A stretch of 64,000 nucleotides of DNA, taken from positions 1-64,000 of the forward strand of contig NZ_QEQF01000005.1 in the NCBI RefSeq assembly GCF_003253115.1. Direction: 5' to 3'. Below, piece by piece: positions 16,677 to 25,716 of the stretch (position 1 is the first letter of the stretch; each line of letters begins with the position of its first letter). The notes beneath the pieces are model-generated. The model was not told where the DNA came from. It did no database searches and was given only the letters and a program-made list of their open reading frames with translations. Made by a program: the position numbers and the translations under genes. Source of the DNA: Haemophilus_A paraphrohaemolyticus_A. GTDB taxonomy: Bacteria > Pseudomonadota > Gammaproteobacteria > Enterobacterales > Pasteurellaceae.

Positions 16677-19600
16677 ATGACTGTAAAAACCTTTCGTGGC
16701 TCTCCTGCCCTTTCAGAATTTCGTTTAACCCAACTTCAACAAAAATTCCAGCAACATCAGCTGCCTGTCACTTCAGTGTATGCAGAGTATTTGCATTTTG
16801 TTGAGCAAAATGCACCGCTTGCAGAAGGCGAAATTGCTAAATTACAAGAATTATTGCACTACGGTCCAACCCTTGCGGAACACGAGCCAACAGGTTTTTG
16901 CTTAATTGTAACTCCGCGAGTGGGGACGATTTCGTCTTGGTCTTCTAAAGCGACCGACATTGCCCACAACTGTGGTTTGGCGAACGTGAACCGTATCGAA
17001 CGTGGCTTGGCGTACTATTTCAGTTTTGAACGTGAGTTAACTGAAGCAGAATTGGCAACACTAAAAGGTTTATTGCACGACCGTATGTTAGAAACAGTGT
17101 TAAATAATGAAGCGGAAGCAGGATCGCTCTTTACGCAACAAGCACCGAGACCATTTACCACCATTGATATTTTAGGCGGTGGTCGCCCTGCCCTAGAACA
17201 AGCAAACATTGAGCTAGGCTTGGCATTAGCCGATGATGAGATGGATTATTTAGTAGAAAACTTCACGGCACTAAACCGTAATCCAAACGACATTGAACTT
17301 TATATGTTCGCTCAGGCGAATTCGGAACACTGCCGCCATAAAATCTTCAATGCAGACTGGACAATCGACGGAGAAAAACAAGAAAAATCGTTGTTCAAGA
17401 TGATCAAAAACACCTTCGAGCAAACGCCTGACCACGTTCTTTCTGCGTATAAAGATAACGCGGCAGTGATGGAAGGTTCAACCGTGGGGCGTTGGTTCCC
17501 AGACCAAGATGGGCAATATCGCGCCCACCAAGAAGATGCCCACATTTTGATGAAAGTGGAAACCCACAACCACCCGACTGCGATTTCACCATTCCCAGGG
17601 GCCGCGACAGGTTCAGGCGGGGAGATCCGCGATGAAGGAGCAACAGGACGAGGGGCAAAACCAAAAGCAGGTTTAACGGGCTTCTCGGTCTCTAACTTGG
17701 TGATTCCAGAATTCAAACAACCGTGGGAAAACGAGCTTTCTAAACCAAACCGCATTGCTTCGGCACTCGATATTATGATCGAAGGCCCTCTTGGTGGTGC
17801 GGCATTCAACAATGAATTTGGTCGCCCTGCGTTATTAGGCTATTTCCGTACTTACGAAGAAAAAGTCAACAGCTTCGCGGGCGAAGAAGTGCGTGGCTAC
17901 CACAAGCCGATTATGTTAGCAGGCGGTATCGGTAACATTCGTGCCGAACACGTTCAAAAAGGTAAAATTCCAGTAGGTGCGAAACTGGTGGTGCTTGGCG
18001 GACCTGCAATGAACATCGGTTTAGGCGGTGGTGCTGCCTCCTCAATGGCTTCAGGTAAATCCAAAGAAGATTTAGATTTTGCTTCTGTACAACGTGAAAA
18101 CCCAGAGATGGAACGCCGTTGCCAAGAGGTAATCGACCGTTGCTGGCAGTTAGGCGAAGAAAATCCAATCGCATTTATCCACGATGTGGGCGCAGGCGGT
18201 TTATCGAATGCAATGCCTGAGCTCGTTCACGATGGAGACCGTGGCGGTAAATTCAATCTTCGCTCGATTTTGTGCGATGAAAAAGGGATGTCGCCGCTTG
18301 AAATTTGGTGTAACGAGTCGCAAGAGCGCTATGTATTAGCTGTAGTAGCGGACAAACTTCCACAATTTGAGGAAATCTGCCGTCGTGAGCGTGCGCCTTA
18401 TGCGGTAATTGGTGAAGCGACCGAAGAGAAACACTTAACCTTACACGACAACCATTTTGACAACAATCCGATTGATTTACCAATGAATGTGTTGCTTGGC
18501 AAAACCCCGAAAATGCACCGTGAAGTTTCGTCGAAATCTGTGGAAAATCAACCGCTTGATCAACAAGGCATTCAATTAAAAGAAGCACTGCACCGTGTGT
18601 TACGCTTACCTGTAGTGGCAGAAAAAACCTTCTTAATCACCATCGGTGACAGGTCTGTCACAGGGATGGTAGCACGCGATCAGATGGTCGGCCCGTGGCA
18701 AATCCCAGTGTCTAATGTTGCTGTAACTACTGCTTCATTAGACGGCTATCACGGTGAGGCTATGACGATGGGAGAACGTGCACCTGTTGCTTTATTAGAC
18801 TTCGGGGCTTCTGCACGTTTAGCAGTGGCGGAATCTATTACCAATATCGCCGCAACCAACATTGGCGACATCAAACGCATTAAACTTTCTGCGAACTGGA
18901 TGAGTGCCGCAGGTCATGCAGGCGAAGATGCGGGCTTGTACGAAGCCGTGAAAGCGGTGGGCGAAGAGCTTTGCCCAGCACTAGGCTTAACCATTCCAGT
19001 GGGTAAAGACTCAATGTCAATGCGTACCACTTGGGAAGAAAACGGCGAGCAAAAAGCCGTGACTGCACCACTTTCATTAGTAATTTCTGCGTTTGCTCGA
19101 GTGGAAGATGTGCGTAAAACTATCACCCCACAACTTCGCACCGACAAAGGTTTATCTAGCCTCTTACTCATCGACTTGGGCGAAGGTAAAAACCGTTTAG
19201 GTGCAACCGCATTGGCACAGGTTTATAAACAATTAGGAGACAAGCCAGCAGATGTGGTAAACGTTCAACGCTTAAAAGATTTCTACAACGCAATGCAAGT
19301 ATTAGTGGCAGAAGATAAATTGTTGGCATATCACGACCGTTCAGACGGGGGTTTAATCACTACCTTAGCAGAAATGGCGTTTGCGGGTCATTGCGGAGTG
19401 GAAGTGGATATTTCAGCTTTGGGCGATAACGACTTAGCAGTATTATTCAACGAAGAGTTAGGTGCGGTAATCCAAGTTGCTGACAGTCAATTAGAAAGCG
19501 TGCGTGAAGTGTTAAAAGTGCATAACTTGCTTGGCATCACCCACGAACTTGGTACAGTAACTGCTGATGACCGCTTTGAGATCAGCCGTAGCAGCCGTAA

Positions 19601-20573
19601 ATTACTCAGCGAAAAACGCTCTGAATTACGCGGCATTTGGGCAGAATTAACCCACCAAATGCAACGTTTACGCGATAATCCTGAGTGTGCCGACCAAGAG
19701 TTTGAAGCTAAGAAAAACCCAACGGATAAAGGTTTATCAGCATTCTTAACTTACGATGTGAACGAAGATATTGCAGCTCCATTTATCAACAAAGGTACGA
19801 AACCAACCATTGCGATTCTACGTGAACAAGGCGTGAACAGTCATTACGAAATGGCGGCGGCATTCGACCGTGCAGGCTTCAATGCGATTGATGTGCATAT
19901 GTCTGACTTAATGTCTAGTCGTCGCAATCTTGCCGACTTCAACGCATTAGTAGCGTGTGGTGGTTTCTCTTACGGCGACGTATTAGGTGCAGGTGGTGGC
20001 TGGGCGAAATCTATCCTATTCAACCCGCAATTACGTGATCAATTCAGCCAATTCTTCGCCAACCCGAACACCTTGTCATTAGGCGTATGTAATGGTTGCC
20101 AAATGGTGTCGAACTTAGCGGAAATTATCCCTGGCACAGAAAATTGGCCACGTTTCGTTCGCAACAAATCTGAACGTTTCGAAGCACGCGTGGGCCTAGT
20201 GAAAATTAATGAAGTGGCTTCGCCTTGGTTTGCAGGAATGGCAGGATCACATATGCCGATCGCCGTTTCTCATGGGGAAGGTCAAGTTGAGTTCAAATCG
20301 TCCGCTCAATTAGCGGGCTTAAAAGCACAAGGCTTAATTGCTGCACAATATATTGACAACAATGGCAACCCAACCGAAGTTTATCCAGCCAACCCGAACG
20401 GCTCGGTGGAAGGTATTACCGCGATTACCAATATGGACGGTCGCGTTGCCATTATGATGCCACACCCAGAACGTGTATTCCGTGCAGTGAGCAACTCATG
20501 GCATCCAGAAGACTGGACAGAAGATGGCGCTTGGATGAGATTGTTTAGAAATGCGAGAGTGGCGCTGAAATAA
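16677..20573 (+). CDS. purL: Phosphoribosylformylglycinamidine synthase
   Basis: 1298 aa, the large single-chain type found in gamma-proteobacteria. It makes FGAM from FGAR, glutamine and ATP in purine synthesis. In order it has a PurS-like N-terminal domain, a linker with EHCRHKIFNADW, two AIRS-like ATP-binding halves (KVETHNHPTAISPFPGAATG in the first), and a C-terminal class I glutamine amidotransferase. There the nucleophile is C1138 in LGVCNGCQM, with the His/Glu pair in MMPHPERVF near the end. It is a single-gene unit behind a PurR operator. Codon use and length are ordinary, and the call is secure. Confidence 0.98.
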   Translation: MTVKTFRGSPALSEFRLTQLQQKFQQHQLPVTSVYAEYLHFVEQNAPLAEGEIAKLQELLHYGPTLAEHEPTGFCLIVTPRVGTISSWSSKATDIAHNCGLANVNRIERGLAYYFSFERELTEAELATLKGLLHDRMLETVLNNEAEAGSLFTQQAPRPFTTIDILGGGRPALEQANIELGLALADDEMDYLVENFTALNRNPNDIELYMFAQANSEHCRHKIFNADWTIDGEKQEKSLFKMIKNTFEQTPDHVLSAYKDNAAVMEGSTVGRWFPDQDGQYRAHQEDAHILMKVETHNHPTAISPFPGAATGSGGEIRDEGATGRGAKPKAGLTGFSVSNLVIPEFKQPWENELSKPNRIASALDIMIEGPLGGAAFNNEFGRPALLGYFRTYEEKVNSFAGEEVRGYHKPIMLAGGIGNIRAEHVQKGKIPVGAKLVVLGGPAMNIGLGGGAASSMASGKSKEDLDFASVQRENPEMERRCQEVIDRCWQLGEENPIAFIHDVGAGGLSNAMPELVHDGDRGGKFNLRSILCDEKGMSPLEIWCNESQERYVLAVVADKLPQFEEICRRERAPYAVIGEATEEKHLTLHDNHFDNNPIDLPMNVLLGKTPKMHREVSSKSVENQPLDQQGIQLKEALHRVLRLPVVAEKTFLITIGDRSVTGMVARDQMVGPWQIPVSNVAVTTASLDGYHGEAMTMGERAPVALLDFGASARLAVAESITNIAATNIGDIKRIKLSANWMSAAGHAGEDAGLYEAVKAVGEELCPALGLTIPVGKDSMSMRTTWEENGEQKAVTAPLSLVISAFARVEDVRKTITPQLRTDKGLSSLLLIDLGEGKNRLGATALAQVYKQLGDKPADVVNVQRLKDFYNAMQVLVAEDKLLAYHDRSDGGLITTLAEMAFAGHCGVEVDISALGDNDLAVLFNEELGAVIQVADSQLESVREVLKVHNLLGITHELGTVTADDRFEISRSSRKLLSEKRSELRGIWAELTHQMQRLRDNPECADQEFEAKKNPTDKGLSAFLTYDVNEDIAAPFINKGTKPTIAILREQGVNSHYEMAAAFDRAGFNAIDVHMSDLMSSRRNLADFNALVACGGFSYGDVLGAGGGWAKSILFNPQLRDQFSQFFANPNTLSLGVCNGCQMVSNLAEIIPGTENWPRFVRNKSERFEARVGLVKINEVASPWFAGMAGSHMPIAVSHGEGQVEFKSSAQLAGLKAQGLIAAQYIDNNGNPTEVYPANPNGSVEGITAITNMDGRVAIMMPHPERVFRAVSNSWHPEDWTEDGAWMRLFRNARVALK

Positions 20574-20590
20574 TCTAGTTGTTTAAGTAT

Positions 20591-20627
20591 AAACGGATAA
20601 TAAAGCAAACTTTATTATCCGTTTTTC
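20591..20627. terminator. Bidirectional terminator between purL and rdgC
   Basis: A perfect 15-bp stem (20591-20605 with 20610-20624), loop CAAA, then a T-run on the plus strand. The two flanking genes converge on it. Confidence 0.85.
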
Positions 20628-20661
20628 TATGTGAAAATTCTCAAGTCTATGAGTTAAAATC

Positions 20662-21567
20662 TTAAATCCGTTCTTTAATGCCACCAAACTCAGCAATGAG
20701 TTTTTGCGTAAAGAGTTTCAGCTCTTCAGTCATCAACAAGAAATCGGCATCAAAACGCTGCGCAACATCTTCTTTTAAAATATCGTCATTTTTCTCGCGA
20801 ATTTCATCGGCAAATTTAAGGCGAGAAAGCACGGCTTCTTCATTCAACACACAAGAAAAATGGTTTTCCCAGTCGATGGCAATTTTGGTGACAAATTTAC
20901 CCGCTTGTAAGTGTGGTGTAATCTCATCGCTTTCCAACATCTGATTTTTACAGCGAATCACACTGCCGCTTTCAAAGGATTTTAACTCTGCTTCTTCTAA
21001 CAGATTCAGCCACGCTGGTGTGTAACCTTTTGCCACCCAATCGGTCATTACTTCATAAGGCGGAATCACAAAAGAAATCGGCACAACAGGGAGCGAACCA
21101 AGCGTTTTCCGCAGTAATGCTAGTGTGTTTTCCGCACGCTTGCTTGAACTTGCATCAACATAAACTAGCTGCATCTCTAAATCTAACCAAATTGCAGTGA
21201 ATTGATGTTTACTAAATGCTCGAGGCATTAAAACCGAGACGACTTGATCTTTCACAGCCTGCTTCTCTATTTTTTTGAGTTTACGTGCCTCTTTTTCTTC
21301 TAATTCGGCAATGCGTTTTTCAACTTCTTGCTTTACCACATTTGCCGGCAACAGTTTGTTTTCTTGATGTGAAATCAGCAAAAATTGCTTACCTTGTGAG
21401 AAGCACAGCTGTTCAGAACTAGCAAGCGGTTTGCTCCAACCAAACTTACTCATATCGTGAGCTTCACAAGGCGTGAAGCGGTTTTCGGTTAGCTGCTCAT
21501 TAAGCGTTTGCTCATCTAGCGTTAATTCGCTGGTAAGACGATAAATCATTACATTTTTAAACCACAT
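20662..21567 (-). CDS. rdgC: Recombination-associated protein RdgC
   Basis: 301 aa, the usual length. RdgC forms a ring-shaped dimer around DNA, binds without sequence preference and limits RecA filament formation; it sits on the nucleoid. The start MWFKNVMIYRLT and later LPRAFSKHQFT-like segment (here LMPRAFSKHQFTAIWLD) are characteristic, as is the charged helix at 80-110. It is transcribed alone: the trp operon terminator lies upstream and the shared purL terminator downstream. Confidence 0.95.
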   Translation of the reverse strand: MWFKNVMIYRLTSELTLDEQTLNEQLTENRFTPCEAHDMSKFGWSKPLASSEQLCFSQGKQFLLISHQENKLLPANVVKQEVEKRIAELEEKEARKLKKIEKQAVKDQVVSVLMPRAFSKHQFTAIWLDLEMQLVYVDASSSKRAENTLALLRKTLGSLPVVPISFVIPPYEVMTDWVAKGYTPAWLNLLEEAELKSFESGSVIRCKNQMLESDEITPHLQAGKFVTKIAIDWENHFSCVLNEEAVLSRLKFADEIREKNDDILKEDVAQRFDADFLLMTEELKLFTQKLIAEFGGIKERI

Positions 21568-21625
21568 AGATTATCCTTCGTAAATTATTTCAATTTTTTC
21601 CTGTGGAAATACACTATTCTATCAT

Positions 21626-21655
21626 AAAAAAACGCCCCAAATTGGGGCGTAAAAA
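21626..21655 (-). terminator. Terminator of trpEGD
   Basis: ACGCCCCAA and TTGGGGCGT (21632-21650) form a GC-rich hairpin followed on the minus strand by seven T. It is 12 bases beyond the trpD stop and so ends the trp unit before rdgC. Confidence 0.85.
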
Positions 21656-21666
21656 GCACTAAAGAT

Positions 21667-22671
21667 TTATTGATAACTCGCTAAGTTTTCTAACGTCTCA
21701 AACGCCTTTCCACTAGCCAGCACCGCTTTTACTTTTGCTGCATTGGCTTTTAAGTCAGGCTCGCCAAAGATTCTCATTAACATGGCAACATTCACGGCAA
21801 CCGCATCAATATGTGCAGCTTCACCTTTGCCTTGTAATAAAGCTCGGATTTTCTCAGCATTTTCAGCAGACTCACCGCCTTTTAAGGCTTCGATTGGATG
21901 ACGTGAAACGCCAAAATCTTCAGGCGTCACAGAATAATAACGGATTTTTCCATTTTCAATTTCTGCTACTTGAGTTTCACCGTGAACAGCGACTTCATCT
22001 AAACCCGCTCCATAGACGACAATAGTGTGCTCGTGGTTTAAGGCTTTTACCGTTTCCGCATAGATTTTTAAAATTTCTGGCGAATAAACACCTAAAAGTT
22101 GGCGTTTAGCGTGAGCAGGATTGACGAGCGGTCCTAAAATGTTAAACAGCGTACGGGTTTTCAATGCTTGGCGGACAGGGATGGCATATTTGAAACCTGA
22201 GTGATAAAGCGGGGCGAATAAAAAGCAGATGCCAATTTCGTCCAATGCTTTGCGAGCGATCTCGGCTGGCACTTGGATATTGATGCCAAGTTGAGAAAGT
22301 ACATCACTTGCCCCCGTTTTGCTAGAAACACTACGGCTGCCGTGTTTTGCCACTTTGTATCCCATTGTCGCTGCCACAATGGCACTTGCTGTTGAGATGT
22401 TGATGGTGTTATGCCCATCGCCGCCTGTGCCTACAATGTCTGCAAAATCATAGTCTGGTGTTGGGAAAGGGGATGCATTTTCAAGTGCAGCAGTCACTGC
22501 ACCTGAAATTTCGTCAATTGTTTCGCCTCGCATTTTTAACGCAATTAACGCCCCAGCGAGTTGCTCATTTGATACCTTGCCTTGCATAACTTGAGTGAAG
22601 AAGAAGGTGGATTCAGCTTTATCAAGCGGTTGATTATTAAATAATTTTTCCAAAAGTTGTTCGGTTTGCAT
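21667..22671 (-). CDS. trpD: Anthranilate phosphoribosyltransferase
   Basis: 334 aa. It joins anthranilate to PRPP, the second step of tryptophan synthesis. PRPP and metal binding are shown by DIVGTGGDGHNTINIST and KHGSRSVSSKTGASDVL; the anthranilate-site region FLFAPLYHSGFKY and the RTLFNILGPLVNPA segment are also intact. It is a stand-alone TrpD, not fused to TrpG as in enterobacteria. It is the last gene of trpEGD, 118 bp behind trpG, and a palindromic repeat fills that gap. No trpC follows. Confidence 0.97.
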   Translation of the reverse strand: MQTEQLLEKLFNNQPLDKAESTFFFTQVMQGKVSNEQLAGALIALKMRGETIDEISGAVTAALENASPFPTPDYDFADIVGTGGDGHNTINISTASAIVAATMGYKVAKHGSRSVSSKTGASDVLSQLGINIQVPAEIARKALDEIGICFLFAPLYHSGFKYAIPVRQALKTRTLFNILGPLVNPAHAKRQLLGVYSPEILKIYAETVKALNHEHTIVVYGAGLDEVAVHGETQVAEIENGKIRYYSVTPEDFGVSRHPIEALKGGESAENAEKIRALLQGKGEAAHIDAVAVNVAMLMRIFGEPDLKANAAKVKAVLASGKAFETLENLASYQ

Positions 22672-22692
22672 AGTGTGTTCCCTTCTATATCC

Positions 22693-22787
22693 GTAGGGTG
22701 TGTGAACAAGGTTTACGCACGCAAACGGTTAATTTTTTATGAAATTTATAAAAGCGTGCGTGAATTTTTCAAATTTACACACCCTAC
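22693..22787. repeat. Dispersed palindromic repeat, copy 2 (95 bp)
   Basis: Begins GTAGGGTGTGTGAAC and ends TTTACACACCCTAC, with an inner inverted pair ACGCACGC and GCGTGCGT. The centre holds ACGGTTAATTTTTTATG, close to an uptake signal with its T-run. It starts 2 bases after the trpG stop and ends 21 bases before trpD. Confidence 0.85.
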
Positions 22788-22789
22788 AA

Positions 22790-23368
22790 TTAGCTTAATA
22801 GCCATTCCACTGACTGCTTCAATAATTTTGTCCCTTCTACGGTCAAAATTGACTCTGGGTGAAATTGGAAGCCACAAATTGGCAAAGTTTTATGGCGAAC
22901 CGCCATTACAATCGTGCCGTAACGTGCATTGACTTCCAACTCTTCCGGCAAATTATCGCCCATTAAAGAATGGTAACGAGCCACAGGCATTGGGTTGTTG
23001 ATACCTGCGAACATAGCTTGGTTATCGTGCTCAATTTTTGACACTTTACCGTGTAATACCGTGCCTGTATGTACAACTTTTCCGCCTAAGGCTTCAATAA
23101 TCGCTTGGTGACCTAAGCAGATCCCAATCATCGGCACTTTGCCTTTTAATTGCGTAATAATGGGCAATAAATTACCCGCTTCCGCTGGGTTGCCAGGTCC
23201 AGGTGATAGAGCAACTAATGAGTTTTCGGTGGTTAAAGCTTTTTGAATAAAATCCTCTAACGGATAATCGTTACGGAAGATCGTTACTTGGTGTCCTAGT
23301 TCGCGGAATTGATCCACTAAATTGTAGGTAAATGAGTCGAAATTATCGACAAAAAGAATATGTGCCAT
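22790..23368 (-). CDS. trpG: Anthranilate synthase component II
   Basis: 192 aa, a class I glutamine amidotransferase supplying ammonia to TrpE. The nucleophile is C84 in IGICLGHQAI, with H170 and E172 in FQFHPES; the oxyanion loop LSPGPGNP is present. It belongs with trpE immediately upstream (17 bp between them). A PabA identity is possible from the sequence alone because the two are close relatives, but the trp context settles it. Confidence 0.95.
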   Translation of the reverse strand: MAHILFVDNFDSFTYNLVDQFRELGHQVTIFRNDYPLEDFIQKALTTENSLVALSPGPGNPAEAGNLLPIITQLKGKVPMIGICLGHQAIIEALGGKVVHTGTVLHGKVSKIEHDNQAMFAGINNPMPVARYHSLMGDNLPEELEVNARYGTIVMAVRHKTLPICGFQFHPESILTVEGTKLLKQSVEWLLS

Positions 23369-23385
23369 AGTGCTTTCCTCTTATC

Positions 23386-24942
23386 CTAATGTGGCTGCCC
23401 TTGATTCACCTGCCCAATCGCTTTTAATACTGCACGGGCTTTGTGGCGAGTTTCATCAGCTTCTAATTGCGGATCTGAATCTAACACTTCGCCACAACCT
23501 GCTTGCACGTAAGCCGTACCATTTTGAACGAAAGCAGAACGAATGACGATACAGGTATCTAAATTGCCTTCGGAGGTTAAATAACCGACCGCACCGCCGT
23601 AGCTATGGCGTTTTTGCTGTTCGAATTGGTAAATCAACTGCATTGCCTTGATTTTCGGTGCACCCGTGAGCGTGCCCATATTCATACAGGCTTGGTAAGC
23701 GTGCAATGCATCTAAATCGGTGCGAAGTTTCCCTACCACACGTGAAACAAGATGCATAATTTGCGAATAGCGGTCAATTTGCATCAATTCCACTACTTTT
23801 CGCGTGCCCGATTGGCTTACGCGAGCCACATCATTTCGAGCTAAATCGACCAACATTAAATGTTCAGCAAGCTCTTTTTTATCTAAACGTAATTCTAATT
23901 CAAGACGAGAATCGAGTTCTAAATCAATGTTACCGTGCTCATCAAAGCCACGCGGGCGAGAACCTGCAATAGGGTAAATTTCTAGCTGACGATCGTGTTC
24001 AGAATATTTCAATGCACTTTCAGGCGATGCTCCAAATAGCGTGAAATTTTCGCCTTGCATAAAGAACATATACGGGCTTGGATTGTTCATTTTAAGTTGG
24101 CGGTAACTTGCTAGAGTATTTGGGCAAGGTAAGCTGAAACGGCGAGAAGGTACAATCTGAAATACATCTCCCACGTGAATATGATGTTTCAGCTTGCGAA
24201 TAATCTCTTTGAATGGCTCATCTTCTAAATTCGCCACCGCTTCTGCATTTGCAGTTTGAATTGGTAAGCTGAAATTGGTTGGTGCATTGGCAAGTTGTTC
24301 TGCAAATTCGACCGCTTGTTGGCTTAATATTGCTTGCTCAGCTGGATTGAAACAGAAAGTATTAAGCGTTGCGGTTTGAGCTTGGTGATCGATAAAGACT
24401 AATTGCTCGGCTAAATAGAAGCTGTAGTCTGGACAACTTAAGCCATCGTCTTGCAAGGTAATGTTATCCATTGGGATAAAATTCGCCACTAAATCGTAGC
24501 TAAATAATCCGCCTAAATAAACGGGTGAGCTTGCTGCTTCAAACAGTTGGTTTACAACACGCAAGCCATCAAACACCGTGCTAGTTTTGAGTTTGCTATC
24601 TTCGTCTAATTGAGTAGGAATAGTGGGGAATTCTGCAACCAAGCGGTGTGATTCTGCAAAAAATTCGCAAGTAGGTGCAGGATTTAAACTCGCTAAAGCA
24701 ACTTGAATATATGGAATGACGGCTTTGCCGTTTTTAGTTAGAGGCTCAAAAGTGACTTGCTGTGCGTTGCAAAAAATATGCAATGCAGATTGGGCGAAGA
24801 GTAAACTTTTGAGGCTATTTTTGCTTTGGATTTCAGCGGAGTCTAATAATAAGGTATGAGGCTGGTTGCCACAAAGAGCGTGATACATCGCGGTAGTATC
24901 GGCAAAATAGGGCAACGTAGTTTGTTGAATTTGCACGTTCAT
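23386..24942 (-). CDS. trpE: Anthranilate synthase component I
   Basis: 518 aa. With TrpG it converts chorismate and glutamine to anthranilate. The N-terminal LLDSAEI (33-39) is the tryptophan feedback-inhibition motif. The chorismate-binding domain shows FQIVPSRRF, PSPYMFFM, IAGSRPRG, the metal-binding ELRLDKKELAEHLMLVDLARND stretch, and GTLTGAPKIKAM. It is first in trpEGD. The start lies only about 20 bases from the predicted transcription start, so there is no room for a leader peptide. Confidence 0.97.
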   Translation of the reverse strand: MNVQIQQTTLPYFADTTAMYHALCGNQPHTLLLDSAEIQSKNSLKSLLFAQSALHIFCNAQQVTFEPLTKNGKAVIPYIQVALASLNPAPTCEFFAESHRLVAEFPTIPTQLDEDSKLKTSTVFDGLRVVNQLFEAASSPVYLGGLFSYDLVANFIPMDNITLQDDGLSCPDYSFYLAEQLVFIDHQAQTATLNTFCFNPAEQAILSQQAVEFAEQLANAPTNFSLPIQTANAEAVANLEDEPFKEIIRKLKHHIHVGDVFQIVPSRRFSLPCPNTLASYRQLKMNNPSPYMFFMQGENFTLFGASPESALKYSEHDRQLEIYPIAGSRPRGFDEHGNIDLELDSRLELELRLDKKELAEHLMLVDLARNDVARVSQSGTRKVVELMQIDRYSQIMHLVSRVVGKLRTDLDALHAYQACMNMGTLTGAPKIKAMQLIYQFEQQKRHSYGGAVGYLTSEGNLDTCIVIRSAFVQNGTAYVQAGCGEVLDSDPQLEADETRHKARAVLKAIGQVNQGQPH

Positions 24943-24966
24943 GATTATCTTCCTGTGTTTATTTCT

Positions 24967-25000
24967 GTACTATTAAACTAGTACAAAAGGGATTTGTCAA
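24967..25000 (-). promoter_or_regulatory. trpE promoter with TrpR operator
   Basis: On the minus strand there is TTGACA (24995-25000), a 17-bp spacer and TTTAAT (24972-24977). The 18-bp near-palindrome GTACTATTAAACTAGTAC (24967-24984) matches the TrpR operator consensus and covers the -10. Repression by tryptophan-bound TrpR is expected. Confidence 0.85.
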
Positions 25001-25008
25001 GCGTGCAA

Positions 25009-25041
25009 GTAAAAATAGCACAAATTTCTTTGTGCTATTGA
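25009..25041 (-). terminator. Terminator after the secreted DUF3108-like gene
   Basis: AATAGCACAAA (25014-25024) pairs with TTTGTGCTATT (25029-25039), followed on the minus strand by a run of T. It ends the cysB unit just upstream of the trp promoter. Confidence 0.8.
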
Positions 25042-25062
25042 TTAGGAATCATTAAATAGAAT

Positions 25063-25707
25063 TTATTTTACAAAGCTATCAAACTTCAACTCATAATTAT
25101 CGCCATCGCGATTGTAAGAGATAAAACGAGGGAATTTTTCGCCCTCGAATTTTTTCACTGTAATCGCTTTGTGATCTGCGGTTGTGAAGCTATAGGTAAT
25201 TTCTTGATAAGTTTTACCATTTTGCGTGACCGCTTTTTGTGTTTTGTTTAGATTCACATTCGGTGTTGGATAGAGTTTTTTACCGTTTGTGGTTTGGAAG
25301 CTGGTTGGCAATTTATCGTAGTAGCTTAACTGGAATGCCGTCGTAAACAAGTCAAAAGTTGGCATGGTTAAAGGCTCAGTTTTAAGCGGCTCTTTCGCTT
25401 TGCCGTATTGAATATTTTTGCTATCAATTTCCGCTAATGCATAAGTTTTACCGTTACGGGTGTCTCGGTAGCTTAACATATTAAAGATACCATTTTTCTC
25501 TGTGCCTTTTGCCGTAAATACAATGCTATAGAGTGGAATATTGATTTTTGATTGAATTTCATATTTTCCGCTGTCATGTTTAAAGTTCACATAAGCGGGC
25601 ATTAAATAGTTTGAACTATATTTAATGTTGAAATTTTCCGCGTAAGCGGTCGAAATCATTGAAAAAATTGCAACACCAGTAAAGGCGATTTTTTTGAAAA
25701 ATGTCAT
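25063..25707 (-). CDS. Secreted DUF3108-like protein
   Basis: 214 aa with a clear Sec signal peptide (hydrophobic core followed by STAYA, cleavage before ENF near residue 24). The mature part is beta-rich, with alternating sequence of the kind seen in DUF3108 periplasmic proteins, and ends in a YELKFDSF motif. Function is unknown. It begins 9 bases after cysB and is probably co-transcribed with it, as commonly seen in this family of bacteria. I am sure it is a real exported protein, less sure of the family name. Confidence 0.75.
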   Translation of the reverse strand: MTFFKKIAFTGVAIFSMISTAYAENFNIKYSSNYLMPAYVNFKHDSGKYEIQSKINIPLYSIVFTAKGTEKNGIFNMLSYRDTRNGKTYALAEIDSKNIQYGKAKEPLKTEPLTMPTFDLFTTAFQLSYYDKLPTSFQTTNGKKLYPTPNVNLNKTQKAVTQNGKTYQEITYSFTTADHKAITVKKFEGEKFPRFISYNRDGDNYELKFDSFVK

Positions 25708-25716
25708 TGGTTTTCC

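Noticed and set aside
17312..19171. Minus-strand frames inside purL
   Set aside because: They mirror conserved purL codons and have no independent signals.
24943..24966. trp leader peptide
   Set aside because: There is no room for a leader frame between operator and trpE, and no Trp codon run.
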